A stretch of DNA of 64,000 bases from Lactobacillales bacterium (lineage in GTDB: Bacteria; Bacillota; Bacilli; Lactobacillales; Streptococcaceae). The notes below the pieces were generated by a model. That model saw only the letters and a program-made list of their open reading frames with translations. It was not told where the DNA came from and ran no database searches. Of this stretch, positions 9,517-20,497 are shown piece after piece. Location: positions 1 through 64,000 of the forward strand of contig JAISJD010000014.1 in NCBI GenBank assembly GCA_031261705.1, in the 5' to 3' direction. Numbering within the stretch: position 1 is the stretch's first letter; each line of letters starts with the position of its first letter. Both the position numbers and the translations under genes were made by a program.

Positions 9517-10707
9517 ATGTCAAAGCACGGGAGAAATCAAACGAAAAAAAAGAGGTGCGTTGGGCAAATGATTTTGGGACTCGTCCTTTGTTTAGCAGTC
9601 GGTGGCGCAGGGTTTTATTACTTTTCTAGGGAAAAAGCCAAAAACATTCAAGTGGTGACAACGTTAGCGGTAGCAGAACCACCTTTAAATTTAACGCATG
9701 AAGTGAATAAGGCGAGCCGATTTGAACGTGAGTGGCTCCCTACAACACCACTTGCGCAAGAAATGGATGCCTGGATTACTAAATCCGGAATGATTGGCAC
9801 TGCCTTAGTCATTCAAGAGGATAAGATTATCTTACAAAAAGGGTATGGCTATGCGGATGTAGAGACGGGTCGGAAAAATAGCTGGGATACTTTGTTTCAG
9901 TTGGTGTCCGTCCAAAAGGGCTATACTTCGGTGTTAATTATGCAGCTAGTGGAACAGGGCAAGCTACAAATGGATGAAACGATTGAAAAATTTTATCCGA
10001 ATGTGCCTTACGCGAGTAATGTTACGATTCGTGAGCTATTGACGATGAAAAGTGGTTTGTTTCGGACGATTGCACCAGACAGAGTCATGACAGATGAAGA
10101 ATACATTGATTTTGCGGCAAAAAATATCACCGCCGCTCCGACAGAGAAATGGAAATACTCGGCGATTAATTTCACCTTGCTGACGGGGATTCTCGAAAAG
10201 GTGACGAAAAAGAGCTATGAGGAGCTATTTAGAGAACAATTTATCGAAAAGAATCATCTGACTTCTTTAACTTTCTTTGATGACTTTGTCAAAAGTCCGC
10301 TACAAGCTAAGGATTATGCGAAAAAAGACGGCGTAGACTATGCGGAAGTTTTGCCATTAAATCCAGTGGAATATAAAGCGGAGTTAGGAACAGGCAACAT
10401 TGCGACGAATGTTGGGGATTTATACCGCTTTTATCAGCAGCTCATTGCTGGCAAGATGATTTCAAAAGATATGCTCAAGGTGTTGTGGACGAAACCAGAG
10501 AATTCTTCCTATTCTGGTGGAGCGTATCAGCGTTCAAAATATATCTATGCGCATGGGAATTTAGGCGGTTTTGAATTAACGGTCTTTGTCAGTAAAGACG
10601 GCAAACAGGCGGTTATCTTAGGCATTAATCAACGTCCAAACGATAAATCTTCGATTGAACTTGGAAAAACCTTATTTAGCGCTTTAGGCTTTAACGCACA
10701 GGCATAA
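9517..10707 (+). CDS. Membrane-anchored beta-lactamase-fold serine hydrolase (DltE/FmtA-like)
   Basis: 396 aa. The basic N-terminus plus one membrane segment (about residues 17-36) implies an extracellular domain. Class C beta-lactamase/PBP fold motifs: SxxK as SVQK (Ser131), a YxN-box equivalent reading YSA with Tyr214, and HGNLGG near the C-terminus. The Asn of YSN is replaced by Ala, as in several members that are esterases and not beta-lactamases. Its place just after dltD suggests a D-Ala esterase acting on teichoic acids, as known for DltE of Lactiplantibacillus plantarum (encoded in its dlt operon) and FmtA of Staphylococcus aureus. A D,D-carboxypeptidase-like role is the alternative. 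The start is ATG 9517 because AGGAGA (9504-9509) is 7 nt away; GTG 9511 is too close. It is separated from dltD by a terminator. Confidence 0.8.
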   Translation: MSKHGRNQTKKKRCVGQMILGLVLCLAVGGAGFYYFSREKAKNIQVVTTLAVAEPPLNLTHEVNKASRFEREWLPTTPLAQEMDAWITKSGMIGTALVIQEDKIILQKGYGYADVETGRKNSWDTLFQLVSVQKGYTSVLIMQLVEQGKLQMDETIEKFYPNVPYASNVTIRELLTMKSGLFRTIAPDRVMTDEEYIDFAAKNITAAPTEKWKYSAINFTLLTGILEKVTKKSYEELFREQFIEKNHLTSLTFFDDFVKSPLQAKDYAKKDGVDYAEVLPLNPVEYKAELGTGNIATNVGDLYRFYQQLIAGKMISKDMLKVLWTKPENSSYSGGAYQRSKYIYAHGNLGGFELTVFVSKDGKQAVILGINQRPNDKSSIELGKTLFSALGFNAQA

Positions 10708-10713
10708 TTTAGG

Positions 10714-10748
10714 GAATGGGTTAGTTTTGAGGCTACCCATTCCTTTTT
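10714..10748 (+). terminator. Intrinsic terminator
   Basis: GAATGGGTTAG (10714 on) pairs with CTACCCATTC (10733-10742), then CTTTTT. Confidence 0.85.
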
Positions 10749-10965
10749 GGCGGAAAATTTTAGTTTTTTATAAGAAGTAATGGAGAATTGTTTTACTCAA
10801 GCGAGGAGGAGAGTAAGAAAGTTGAAAAACAAGCGTAAAGCGAGTATTATTCTTACAATAGACACTTTTTAGAGTGAAACGCAAAGTTTGGGTAGAAATT
10901 AGATAAAAAGAAGATTTTCGGTGCTTTTGACCGATTCCTCGAATTTTGTTATGGAGGGAAGAACT

Positions 10966-11850
10966 TTGGAAGATTATTTAGTAAAATCAATTTATAAAGA
11001 CGGCTTAATTCGTGCGTTTGCTGTAAAGGCAACCAATGTGATTGCAGAGGCGCAAGAAAGGCATGATACATGGAGTTCTTCAACGGTGGCGCTAGGTCGC
11101 ACCATGCTTGGTACCATGCTTCTTGGGGCAAACCAAAAGGGTGAGGATAAAATCACCGTGCGAATCAACGGAAATGGTTCGGCTGGGGAAATTTTGGTTG
11201 ATGCGGATGCTCATGGAAATGTGAAGGGCTACATTAGCAATCCTTTCGTCGATTTAAAGAGAAATGATAATGGCGAAGTGATTGTTAACCAAGCTGTCGG
11301 AAACGAAGGCTTTTTAACTGTCATTAAGGATATGGGCTTGCGTGAGCCTTATGCGGGACAAACACCGTTAATCAGCGGAGAAATTGCTGAAGATTTCACT
11401 TATTATTTAACAGAATCAGAACAAATTCCGTCAGCAGTGGGGCTTAGTGTACAGCTAGATGCTGAAGATAGAGTTCGCGTGGCAGGTGGTTTTATGGTGC
11501 AAGTGATGCCTGGTGCAACGGAGGAAACGATTCAATTTATCGAAGAACGTTTGCAACAACTTAGAGCGATTTCAGAGCTTTTAACAAAGGACGGAAAGCC
11601 AGAAGATTTATTAGACGCAATTTTTGGCGAAGGCGAATATAAGGCGCTTGAACAGCTTCCTGTGCAATTTCACTGTGACTGCTCAAAGGAAAAATTCGGT
11701 AGAGGAATTATCTCCCTTGGTGTGGCAGAAATTCATGCGATTATCGAGGAGGATCACGGGGCAGAGGTTGTTTGCCAATTTTGCGAAAACAAGTATCAAT
11801 TTAGTGAAGAAGACTTAGTTGCTTTGGAAAAAGAAGCGACACGAGAATAG
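10966..11850 (+). CDS. hslO: Redox-regulated chaperone Hsp33
   Basis: 294-aa cytoplasmic holdase that is activated by oxidation. The C-terminal zinc/redox switch is present as HCDCSKE and CQFCE. The start chosen is TTG 10966 (MEDYLVKSIY...), with GGAGGG ending 7 nt before it. This gives the standard Hsp33 length and N-terminus. Upstream in-frame starts at 10921 (GTG) and 10951 (ATG) lack sites and would add a non-conserved leader. It is followed by dusB 15 nt later, an arrangement also common in enterococci. Confidence 0.94.
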   Translation: MEDYLVKSIYKDGLIRAFAVKATNVIAEAQERHDTWSSSTVALGRTMLGTMLLGANQKGEDKITVRINGNGSAGEILVDADAHGNVKGYISNPFVDLKRNDNGEVIVNQAVGNEGFLTVIKDMGLREPYAGQTPLISGEIAEDFTYYLTESEQIPSAVGLSVQLDAEDRVRVAGGFMVQVMPGATEETIQFIEERLQQLRAISELLTKDGKPEDLLDAIFGEGEYKALEQLPVQFHCDCSKEKFGRGIISLGVAEIHAIIEEDHGAEVVCQFCENKYQFSEEDLVALEKEATRE

Positions 11851-11865
11851 AAATGAGGACAGAAA

Positions 11866-12891
11866 ATGCAAGACCAATCATGGAAAATCGGGAATGTTGA
11901 AATTCCCAATCGGGTGGTCGTGGCACCTATGGCAGGAATTAGTAATGCTGCGTTTCGGGTGACTGCCAAAGAGTTTGGCGCAGGGCTAGTGGTCATGGAA
12001 ATGATTAGCGATAAGGGTATCCAACATCGAAATAAAAAAACACTAAGTATGTTGAAAATTGACAAGCGAGAACATCCGATGAGCCTCCAAATTTTTGGTG
12101 GTGAAAAAGATACTTTAGTGGAAGCCGCACTATTTGTTCAAGAAAATACAGATGCAGATATTATTGATATTAATATGGGCTGTCCTGTCAATAAAGTCAT
12201 CAAGGCAGAAGCAGGGGCGAAATGGCTTTTAGACCCTGAAAAAGTCTATGAAATGGTGCATGCGGTGGCATCAGCTGTGGATAAGCCAGTCACGGTGAAA
12301 ATGCGCACTGGTTGGGACGACAAACATTTATTTGCCGTAGAAAACGCCTTGGCAGCGCAGAGTGCCGGAGCTAGTGCCTTAGCGATGCACGGAAGAACTC
12401 GCGTGCAAATGTATGAAGGGAAAGCGGACTGGGAAATTCTCAAGGAAGTTGCTTCAAAATTAACCATTCCATTTATGGGTAATGGTGATATCAAGACACC
12501 GGAAGATGCGAAACAAATGCTAGAATACGTGGGTGCAGATGCAGCGATGATTGGACGGGCGGCACTTGGCAATCCGTGGATTTTAAAACGGACGAAGGAA
12601 TATCTTGAAACAGGAATCTTACTTCCGGAACCGACTGTTCGTGAAAAGGTGGAAATTGCAAAGCTTCATTTGGAACGCTTGATTCGTCTTAAAGGAGAAA
12701 AAATTGGTGCACGTGAATTTCGTCAACATGCGGCGTACTACCTAAAAGGGGCACCTCGTGCAGCGAAAACGAAAAATGCGATAAACCAAGCGGAAACCAA
12801 ACAAGAAATTTTAGATTTATTGGATCAATTCGTCGAAAAGGTGGAACAATTGCCCGTTCATTCAGAGAAAACTCTTGAATTGATGAAATAA
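11866..12891 (+). CDS. dusB: tRNA-dihydrouridine synthase DusB
   Basis: 341-aa FMN enzyme that reduces uridines in the tRNA D-loop. Family motifs: APMAGISN at the N-terminus, the catalytic cysteine region NMGCPVNK, KMRTGW, and IGRAALGNPW. GAGGACAG lies just before the ATG. It is co-transcribed with hslO, and a terminator separates it from lysS. Confidence 0.94.
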   Translation: MQDQSWKIGNVEIPNRVVVAPMAGISNAAFRVTAKEFGAGLVVMEMISDKGIQHRNKKTLSMLKIDKREHPMSLQIFGGEKDTLVEAALFVQENTDADIIDINMGCPVNKVIKAEAGAKWLLDPEKVYEMVHAVASAVDKPVTVKMRTGWDDKHLFAVENALAAQSAGASALAMHGRTRVQMYEGKADWEILKEVASKLTIPFMGNGDIKTPEDAKQMLEYVGADAAMIGRAALGNPWILKRTKEYLETGILLPEPTVREKVEIAKLHLERLIRLKGEKIGAREFRQHAAYYLKGAPRAAKTKNAINQAETKQEILDLLDQFVEKVEQLPVHSEKTLELMK

Positions 12892-12897
12892 ATTGTG

Positions 12898-12935
12898 CAA
12901 GTCGAAGAAATACACGCTTCGGCTTGATTTTTTTT
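12898..12935 (+). terminator. Terminator after hslO-dusB
   Basis: CAAGTCGAAG pairs with CTTCGGCTTG, then ATTTTTTTT. Confidence 0.88.
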
Positions 12936-12961
12936 CGTAAAATCGGCATTATATAGAGTGA

Positions 12962-14512
<1,551 letters not shown>

Positions 14513-14531
14513 AAAAATAAACGAAAGAAAA

Positions 14532-14572
14532 AGAGGACGGAGCCATAATGAAAGGGTCTGTCCTCTATTTTT
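14532..14572. terminator. Bidirectional terminator between lysS and citrate synthase
   Basis: AGAGGACGGAGCC pairs with GGGTCTGTCCTCT. ATTTTT follows on the plus strand, and TTTTTCTTTCG on the minus. It serves two convergent genes. Confidence 0.85.
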
Positions 14573-14597
14573 GATACAAAATTTATCTGTTTTTTAT

Positions 14598-15959
14598 TTA
14601 TTCCCGTTCCTCAATCGGTTCATAATGCCGTTCATAAGAGACACTTTCATAGGCGGGACGGATAATTTTATTCATATTTACCAGTTCTTCTATGCGATGT
14701 GCGCTCCAGCCAACGATACGAGCGACCGCAAACATTGGAGTATACAGCTCGGCAGGCAATCCTAGCATGTGATAAACAAAACCACTATAAAAATCGACAT
14801 TAGCACTGACTCCTTTATAAATATTACGCTCCTCTGAAATCACTAATGGTGCTAAGCGTTCAACACGTGAGTAAAACTCAAATTCATTTTGTAACCCCTT
14901 ATCCTCGGCTAATTGACCGACAAAGCCACGGAACAAATCTGCACGTGGGTCGCTAATGGAATACACTGCGTGCCCCATTCCGTAAATCAATCCTTTTTTA
15001 TCAAAAGTTTCTTTACGTAAAATTTTCAAGAGATATTTTTTTATTTCCTCATCGCTTTCCAGGTCAGAGATATTTTCCTTGATGTCTCGCATCATTTCCG
15101 TCACTTTAATATTGGCACCGCCGTGTTTAGGCCCTTTTAATGAAGCTAGTGCCGCCGCAATTGCCGAATAGGTATCTGTCCCAGAAGAAGTCACGACATG
15201 TGTGGTAAAGGTGGAATTATTTCCCCCACCATGCTCCATATGTAGAACGAGCGCCATATCTAACACCTGTGCCTCAATCGGTCGAAAACTTGTATCAGGT
15301 CGCAATAAGCATAAGATATTTTCAGCCGTAGAAAGCTCCGGTTTTGGGTAGTGAATGTGCAGACTTTCCCCCAGTCCGTAGTGGGCGTAGGCTTGGTAGG
15401 AATAAGCAGCAATCAATGGGAAGACACTAATCAACATTAATGATTGATTTAGGACATTTTCAGGGGTGACATCTGCTACATTTGGATCGTAGGAAGCAAG
15501 TGTCAAGATACAACGAGAAATTTGGTTCATAATATCCTTGCTTGGTGCCTTCATCACGACATCACGGACAAAGTAAGTCGGCAATGTTCGTTTGCAAGCG
15601 AGTAAATTTTTGAAATTTTCCAAATCTTTTTTGGATGGTAAAGCACCAAAAAGAAGAAGATAGGTGACCTCTTCAAAACCAAAGTTTCCAGATTTTTGAA
15701 AGCCATTGACAATTTCTTTAATATTTATGCCTCGATATTGGAGAATCCCTTCTATCGGCACCATTTTTCCGTCGAGTTCTTTTTGAGATTGAATCATGGA
15801 AATATTGGTCAGGCCAACGAGTACGCCACGTCCATCTAGCTCCCGCAATCCTTTTTTGACGTCGTGCTTTTGGTATAGTTCATTATCAATCTGACTATTC
15901 TTGATACAACGTGCGGTTAATTCTTTAATTTCATCTGTAATCATAAATTCATTTGCCAT
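14598..15959 (-). CDS. Citrate synthase
   Basis: 453 aa, condensing acetyl-CoA and oxaloacetate to citrate. The catalytic region is visible: MEHGGGNN (first His), GPKHGGAN and GMGHAVYSISDPRADLFR (second His and substrate arginines). It is about 80 residues longer than the short Bacillus CitZ type and matches the longer form seen in clostridia and some lactic bacteria, with an extra N-terminal part. No aconitase or isocitrate dehydrogenase gene is beside it, so it is not in the common citZ-acn-icd arrangement. It is transcribed alone, divergent from cydA across a 330-bp gap. It could be a 2-methylcitrate synthase, but no prp genes are near. Confidence 0.88.
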   Translation of the reverse strand: MANEFMITDEIKELTARCIKNSQIDNELYQKHDVKKGLRELDGRGVLVGLTNISMIQSQKELDGKMVPIEGILQYRGINIKEIVNGFQKSGNFGFEEVTYLLLFGALPSKKDLENFKNLLACKRTLPTYFVRDVVMKAPSKDIMNQISRCILTLASYDPNVADVTPENVLNQSLMLISVFPLIAAYSYQAYAHYGLGESLHIHYPKPELSTAENILCLLRPDTSFRPIEAQVLDMALVLHMEHGGGNNSTFTTHVVTSSGTDTYSAIAAALASLKGPKHGGANIKVTEMMRDIKENISDLESDEEIKKYLLKILRKETFDKKGLIYGMGHAVYSISDPRADLFRGFVGQLAEDKGLQNEFEFYSRVERLAPLVISEERNIYKGVSANVDFYSGFVYHMLGLPAELYTPMFAVARIVGWSAHRIEELVNMNKIIRPAYESVSYERHYEPIEERE

Positions 15960-16145
15960 TGCAATTCCTCCATTCTTACTTTTCTTTCACTCTAAATCCC
16001 AAATTTCTTCTCATTCTTCCATAAAAACACTAAAAGTACAGTTTGTTCCTTGATTTTAATAGAATTATTCGAAACTGTCTAGACATTTATGTGCAATTTA
16101 CGAAAAAATAGGTAAAAATAACTCTAAAAAAATGTTGCATACGGT

Positions 16146-16174
16146 TTGGTAAAGAAAATATTAAGAGGTATAAT
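16146..16174 (+). promoter_or_regulatory. Promoter of cydABDC, flanked by a 10-nt direct repeat
   Basis: TTGGTA (16146-16151), 17 nt, and a perfect TATAAT (16169-16174). The repeat ATGTGCAATT occurs at 16089-16098 and again at 16185-16194, on either side of the promoter, and might be operator half-sites. No canonical Rex or CcpA site was found in the 330-bp gap 15960-16289. The leader of about 108 nt is AT-rich, and AAAGGAGG serves cydA. Confidence 0.6.
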
Positions 16175-16289
16175 GAACCTAGCCATGTGCAATTATTTTT
16201 AAGAAATGTGATTTTTTTCTATATTAGAAAGAATCATCTATGAGGACGCTTTTTATCTGCTAGATAAGAAGCAAAAGGAGGAGTTTTTT

Positions 16290-17714
16290 ATGTTTTCTAT
16301 TGAAACATTAGCTCGTTTCCAATTTGGTCAGACTACGATCTTTCACTTCTTTTTCGTTCCCTTTTCAATCGGAATGAGCCTGATGGTACTGATTATGGAA
16401 GCGCTCTATGTCAAGACGGGAGACGAGCAGTACAAGAAACACACGAAGTTTTGGGGCAAGATTATGCTTCTTAGCTTTGCCGTTGGTGTCGTTACCGGGA
16501 TTATTCAAGAATTTCAATTTGGGATGAACTGGTCTAATTATTCACGCTTTGTGGGCGATATTTTTGGTGCACCATTAGCCGTAGAAGCCTTATTAGCATT
16601 CTTTATGGAGTCCACTTTCTTAGGACTTTGGATGTTTACTTGGGAAAAATTCAGTAAAAAGCTTCACTTGCTTTGTATCGCTTTAGTGACAATCGGTTCT
16701 ATGTGTTCAGCGTTTTGGATTTTAGCAGCCAACAGCTTCATGCAACATCCACCCAAAAAAAGCTATGAAGTGGTTGATGGGCATGCGATTCTAACAAGCT
16801 TTTCAGCGCTGATTACGAATCCGCAAACTTGGTATGAGTTTACACATGTGATTGCTGCAGCGATTGCAATGGGTGGAATGCTTGTAGCCGGAATGTCTGC
16901 TTGGCAACTTGTCAATAAACGTTCCACAGAATTTTACAAAAAATCTTTACGTCTCGGTTTAGTTGTTCTAACAATTGGTTCTTTTGCAGGAATCGTTGCT
17001 GGGGATCAACAAGCTGGAGCATTAGTAGATGAACAACCAATGAAATTTGCTGCGATGGAAGGTGTTTATGAAGACACTGGAAGTCCTGCTGCATGGGATG
17101 CGGTTGCTTTCTTCAATGAAAAAGAGCACAAAAAAGTTGCAGGGATTGAAATCCCTTATATGCTAAGTATTTTGACTTACCACAAGACAGAAGGTGCTGT
17201 GGAAGGGATGAATACAGTTAACAAAAAATTACTAGAAATGTACGGAAAAGATAATTACTATCCAGCAGTGACTGCGGTCTTTTGGAGTTTCCGTGTAATG
17301 GCTGGTTTCGGAATGTTAATGTTCGGTATTGGAGTTTTAGGCTTGATCTTTACAAGCAAAAAATTCCCACTAGTATACAAACATAAATGGATGCAATACA
17401 TTATTGGGGTATGTACCTTTGTTCCATTCATTGCCAATACTGCAGGTTGGCTTATCACAGAGCTAGGCCGTTATCCTTGGACTGTTTACGGACTATTCAA
17501 GATTAAGGACTCTGTCTCACCAAATGTCTCGGTCACTTCACTATTAATTTCTAATATTGTGTACTTCTTGCTCTTTGCAACACTTGGTTCAGTCATGATT
17601 TTCTTAACAAGAAATGAATTGAAGAAAGGACCAGATTACACTGAAAAAGAACTCGCAAGTGCAAGTACTACTTCGGTAGATCCTTTTGATAAGGGGGCAT
17701 TTAGTCATGAGTAG
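16290..17714 (+). CDS. cydA: Cytochrome bd ubiquinol/menaquinol oxidase subunit I
   Basis: 474-aa membrane subunit that holds the hemes of cytochrome bd. Heme b595 ligand His19 lies in FHFFFVPF. The haem b558 region includes WYEFTHVI, and the GRYPW quinol-site motif is present near residue 390. About nine membrane segments are visible. The Q-loop is the short Gram-positive form. It oxidises menaquinol and reduces O2 to water. It overlaps cydB by 8 nt. Confidence 0.96.
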   Translation: MFSIETLARFQFGQTTIFHFFFVPFSIGMSLMVLIMEALYVKTGDEQYKKHTKFWGKIMLLSFAVGVVTGIIQEFQFGMNWSNYSRFVGDIFGAPLAVEALLAFFMESTFLGLWMFTWEKFSKKLHLLCIALVTIGSMCSAFWILAANSFMQHPPKKSYEVVDGHAILTSFSALITNPQTWYEFTHVIAAAIAMGGMLVAGMSAWQLVNKRSTEFYKKSLRLGLVVLTIGSFAGIVAGDQQAGALVDEQPMKFAAMEGVYEDTGSPAAWDAVAFFNEKEHKKVAGIEIPYMLSILTYHKTEGAVEGMNTVNKKLLEMYGKDNYYPAVTAVFWSFRVMAGFGMLMFGIGVLGLIFTSKKFPLVYKHKWMQYIIGVCTFVPFIANTAGWLITELGRYPWTVYGLFKIKDSVSPNVSVTSLLISNIVYFLLFATLGSVMIFLTRNELKKGPDYTEKELASASTTSVDPFDKGAFSHE

Positions 17715-18762
17715 TTTACAACTTTTATGGTTTGTCCTAATCGGCGTTCTATTCTCTGGCTTTTTCTTCCTTGAAGGTTTTGACTTCGGTGTTGGAATGA
17801 GCTTAACCACTCTTGCCAAAGATGAAGACGAGGTAGAGCAAGCAATTGAAACAATCGGTCCTGTCTGGGACGGAAATGAAGTTTGGTTATTAACTGCTGG
17901 GGGCGCAATGTTTGCCAGCTATCCATTCTGGTATGCGTCACTGTTTAGTGGCTACTATTTAATTCTATTCATCATCTTAGCAGGCTTGATTATTCGTGGG
18001 GTCTCTTTTGAGTTCCGTGCATCTTATCCAACAGCTGCAGGTGCAAAACTTTGGGGACGTGTTTGTTCCGTGGGTAGTTTCATCGTACCGTTCTTCTTCG
18101 GGTTGATGTTTACAAGCTTAGTCAAAGGAATGCCGATTGATGCAAATGGCGATTTAACTGCGCACTTTACAGATTATGTCAATCCATTTTCACTTGTTGG
18201 TGGAGTAGCTGTACTATTACTTTGCTACCTACACGGCTTAAATTATCTAGCATTGAAAACAGAAGGACCATTACGTGAACGTGCCGCCACTTATGCGAAA
18301 ACACTTTACTTTGTTCTTTATGCTGGCGAAGTTCTCTTTGCAGTATTGTTACTTGTCTACACTGATTTTTTAGCAAAACATCCAGTGGGAACATTGGCAT
18401 TGCTAGTTGTTATCGTAGCGTTGACTGTGCTTGCTCATATTTCAGTAATCAAAGGCAAGGAATTAACTGCTTTTCTTGCTAGTGGTTTAACATTAGTAGC
18501 AGTTGTTGTTCTATTATTCCAAGGGTTATTCCCACGAGTAATGGTTGCCAACGATGCTGCAAATTCTATTCTTATTAAAAATGCGTCAAGTAGTCCGTAT
18601 ACATTGAAAACAATGACGATTGTAGCAGTCACTATCTTGCCATTCGTTCTTGCGTATACAGCATGGACTTATTATGTCTTTAGAAAACGGGTAAAAGCCC
18701 CACGTACACCGAAACATCATGGAAAAGTTGGTGGGGAACACGGAGTAAAAGTAGGAGCGTAA
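17707..18762 (+). CDS. cydB: Cytochrome bd oxidase subunit II
   Basis: 351-aa polytopic partner of CydA. The N-terminal signature is present (LEGFDFGVG, then GPVWDGNEVWL). The start is ATG 17707 inside the end of cydA, with AAGGGGGC 9 nt upstream. An in-frame TTG at 17686 is an artefact of the overlap. The last residues form a basic, glycine- and histidine-rich tail. cydD begins 7 nt later. Confidence 0.95.
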   Translation: MSSLQLLWFVLIGVLFSGFFFLEGFDFGVGMSLTTLAKDEDEVEQAIETIGPVWDGNEVWLLTAGGAMFASYPFWYASLFSGYYLILFIILAGLIIRGVSFEFRASYPTAAGAKLWGRVCSVGSFIVPFFFGLMFTSLVKGMPIDANGDLTAHFTDYVNPFSLVGGVAVLLLCYLHGLNYLALKTEGPLRERAATYAKTLYFVLYAGEVLFAVLLLVYTDFLAKHPVGTLALLVVIVALTVLAHISVIKGKELTAFLASGLTLVAVVVLLFQGLFPRVMVANDAANSILIKNASSSPYTLKTMTIVAVTILPFVLAYTAWTYYVFRKRVKAPRTPKHHGKVGGEHGVKVGA

Positions 18763-18769
18763 TTAATCT

Positions 18770-20497
18770 ATGATTGATAAATCACTTTTTCAATTGAAGA
18801 ACAGTAAGCCTATTTTTGGGGTGCTTGCAGGAATTGCTTTCCTGCAAGCTCTCTTTATTATTGGGCAAGCAGTGGGCTTAGGTCTAGCTGTAACAAGAAT
18901 GTGGGAAGGAAAAGGCGTTCTTCCACAAGTAAAATATATGTTTATGTTTTTAGGTTTTTATCTGTTACGTCATTTAATGACTTATTTGCGTGACTGGATT
19001 TTAGACCATTATGCTTATGAACGTTCAAAGGAAGCTCGTGAGGAGTTACTAGATAAAGTTTTTAAGTTGGGTCCTGTGGTTGTGCAAACAGAAGGAACAG
19101 GGAATATGGTAACAATGGCACTTGAAGGTATCAGCGAAATGGAAAATTATATTCATTTAGTCTTATCAAAGATTCTAAACATGATGATTTTACCAGTTGT
19201 CTTTCTGATTTTTGTTTTCTTTTTAGACCATACCTCTGCTTTAATTTTGTTGATTGTGTTTCCTATCATCATTTTATTCATGATTATTTTAGGTTATGCG
19301 GCGCAAAGTAAGGCAGATAGCCAATACAAGAGTTTTCAAGTATTAAGTAATCACTTCATTGATTCCTTGCGTGGCTTGGAAACATTGAAATTATTCGGTT
19401 TATCCAAAGATTATGCAAAAGGAATTTATACCACGAGTGAACGGTTCAGAAAAGCAACAATGAGTACTTTAAAAATTGCGATTCTTTCAACCTTTGCGTT
19501 AGATTTCTTCACCACGTTATCGGTTGCCGTTGTGGCGGTATTTTTAGGCTTACGTCTGTTGCGTGGGGAAATGTTTCTGTTTCCTGCGTTGACTGCCTTG
19601 ATTTTAGCGCCAGAATATTTCTTGCCTTTGCGCGACTTTGCAGGGGATTATCATGCGACGTTGAATGGGAAAAATGCGATGCAAGCTGTACAAAAGGTTC
19701 GAGCAATGCCTGTTCCTCAAAATACGGATTTAGTAGCACCTTTTACTTGGAATGAAAATTCTGAGCTTTCAGCTAAGCATGTGAACTTCGCTTATGACGA
19801 AAGTCAAACTGGATTGCTAGATTTAGAATTTAACTGGCAAGGGTTCAAGAAAATCGGAGTGATTGGCGCAAGTGGTTCAGGGAAATCTACATTTATTAAT
19901 TTAATCAGTGGCTTTTTACAACCGACTTCGGCTGAAATTACCTTAAATGGCACGAAGATTCCACATTTTGCTCAAACCAATTGGCAAACACAAATGAGCT
20001 ATATTCCGCAAAAAACGTATCTGTTTCATGCGACGTTATTAGACAATATTCGTTTCTATACGCCAGATGCAGAAATGGATGCAGTAAATCGCGCGGTTGA
20101 GGCGGCAGGCTTAGCTGAGGTGGTTCGTAAATTGCCAGATGGTCTTGATACAATCATTGGTGAAGGTGGTCGGAATTTATCAGGCGGTCAGGCGCAACGT
20201 GTGGCACTGGCTCGGGCATTCTTATCTGATAAACGAAAGGTGCTTTTACTTGATGAACCAACCGCACATTTAGATATTGAAACTGAAATGGAATTAAAGG
20301 AAAACTTAGTTCCGCTAATGGAAGATAAATTAGTGATTTTAGCGACTCACCGTCTGCATTGGATGCCACAAATGGATCAAATTCTGGTGATTCAAGGTGG
20401 GAAATTTGTTGGTGTGGGCACGCATGAGGAGTTATTACAAACGAATGCTTATTATCGCAAGCTAGTGGCAGAAATGAGGGGAGAAGCGCATGATTAA
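18770..20497 (+). CDS. cydD: Thiol reductant ABC exporter subunit CydD
   Basis: 575-aa fused membrane/ATPase half-transporter needed for cytochrome bd assembly. CydDC exports glutathione or cysteine in E. coli, and heme-linked redox control is proposed. Six membrane segments lie in residues 15-300. Walker A is GASGSGKS, the signature LSGGQAQR and Walker B VLLLDEPT. It forms a heterodimer with CydC and overlaps its gene by 8 nt. Confidence 0.93.
   Translation: MIDKSLFQLKNSKPIFGVLAGIAFLQALFIIGQAVGLGLAVTRMWEGKGVLPQVKYMFMFLGFYLLRHLMTYLRDWILDHYAYERSKEAREELLDKVFKLGPVVVQTEGTGNMVTMALEGISEMENYIHLVLSKILNMMILPVVFLIFVFFLDHTSALILLIVFPIIILFMIILGYAAQSKADSQYKSFQVLSNHFIDSLRGLETLKLFGLSKDYAKGIYTTSERFRKATMSTLKIAILSTFALDFFTTLSVAVVAVFLGLRLLRGEMFLFPALTALILAPEYFLPLRDFAGDYHATLNGKNAMQAVQKVRAMPVPQNTDLVAPFTWNENSELSAKHVNFAYDESQTGLLDLEFNWQGFKKIGVIGASGSGKSTFINLISGFLQPTSAEITLNGTKIPHFAQTNWQTQMSYIPQKTYLFHATLLDNIRFYTPDAEMDAVNRAVEAAGLAEVVRKLPDGLDTIIGEGGRNLSGGQAQRVALARAFLSDKRKVLLLDEPTAHLDIETEMELKENLVPLMEDKLVILATHRLHWMPQMDQILVIQGGKFVGVGTHEELLQTNAYYRKLVAEMRGEAHD

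Noticed and set aside
10822-10872. 16-codon leader peptide before hslO
   Set aside because: It is a short TTG frame with the purine-rich site too far away. There is no sign of attenuation.
12711-12727. CACGTGAA motif in dusB as a parS site
   Set aside because: Only the central CACGTGAA matches; the outer positions differ from the parS consensus at several bases.
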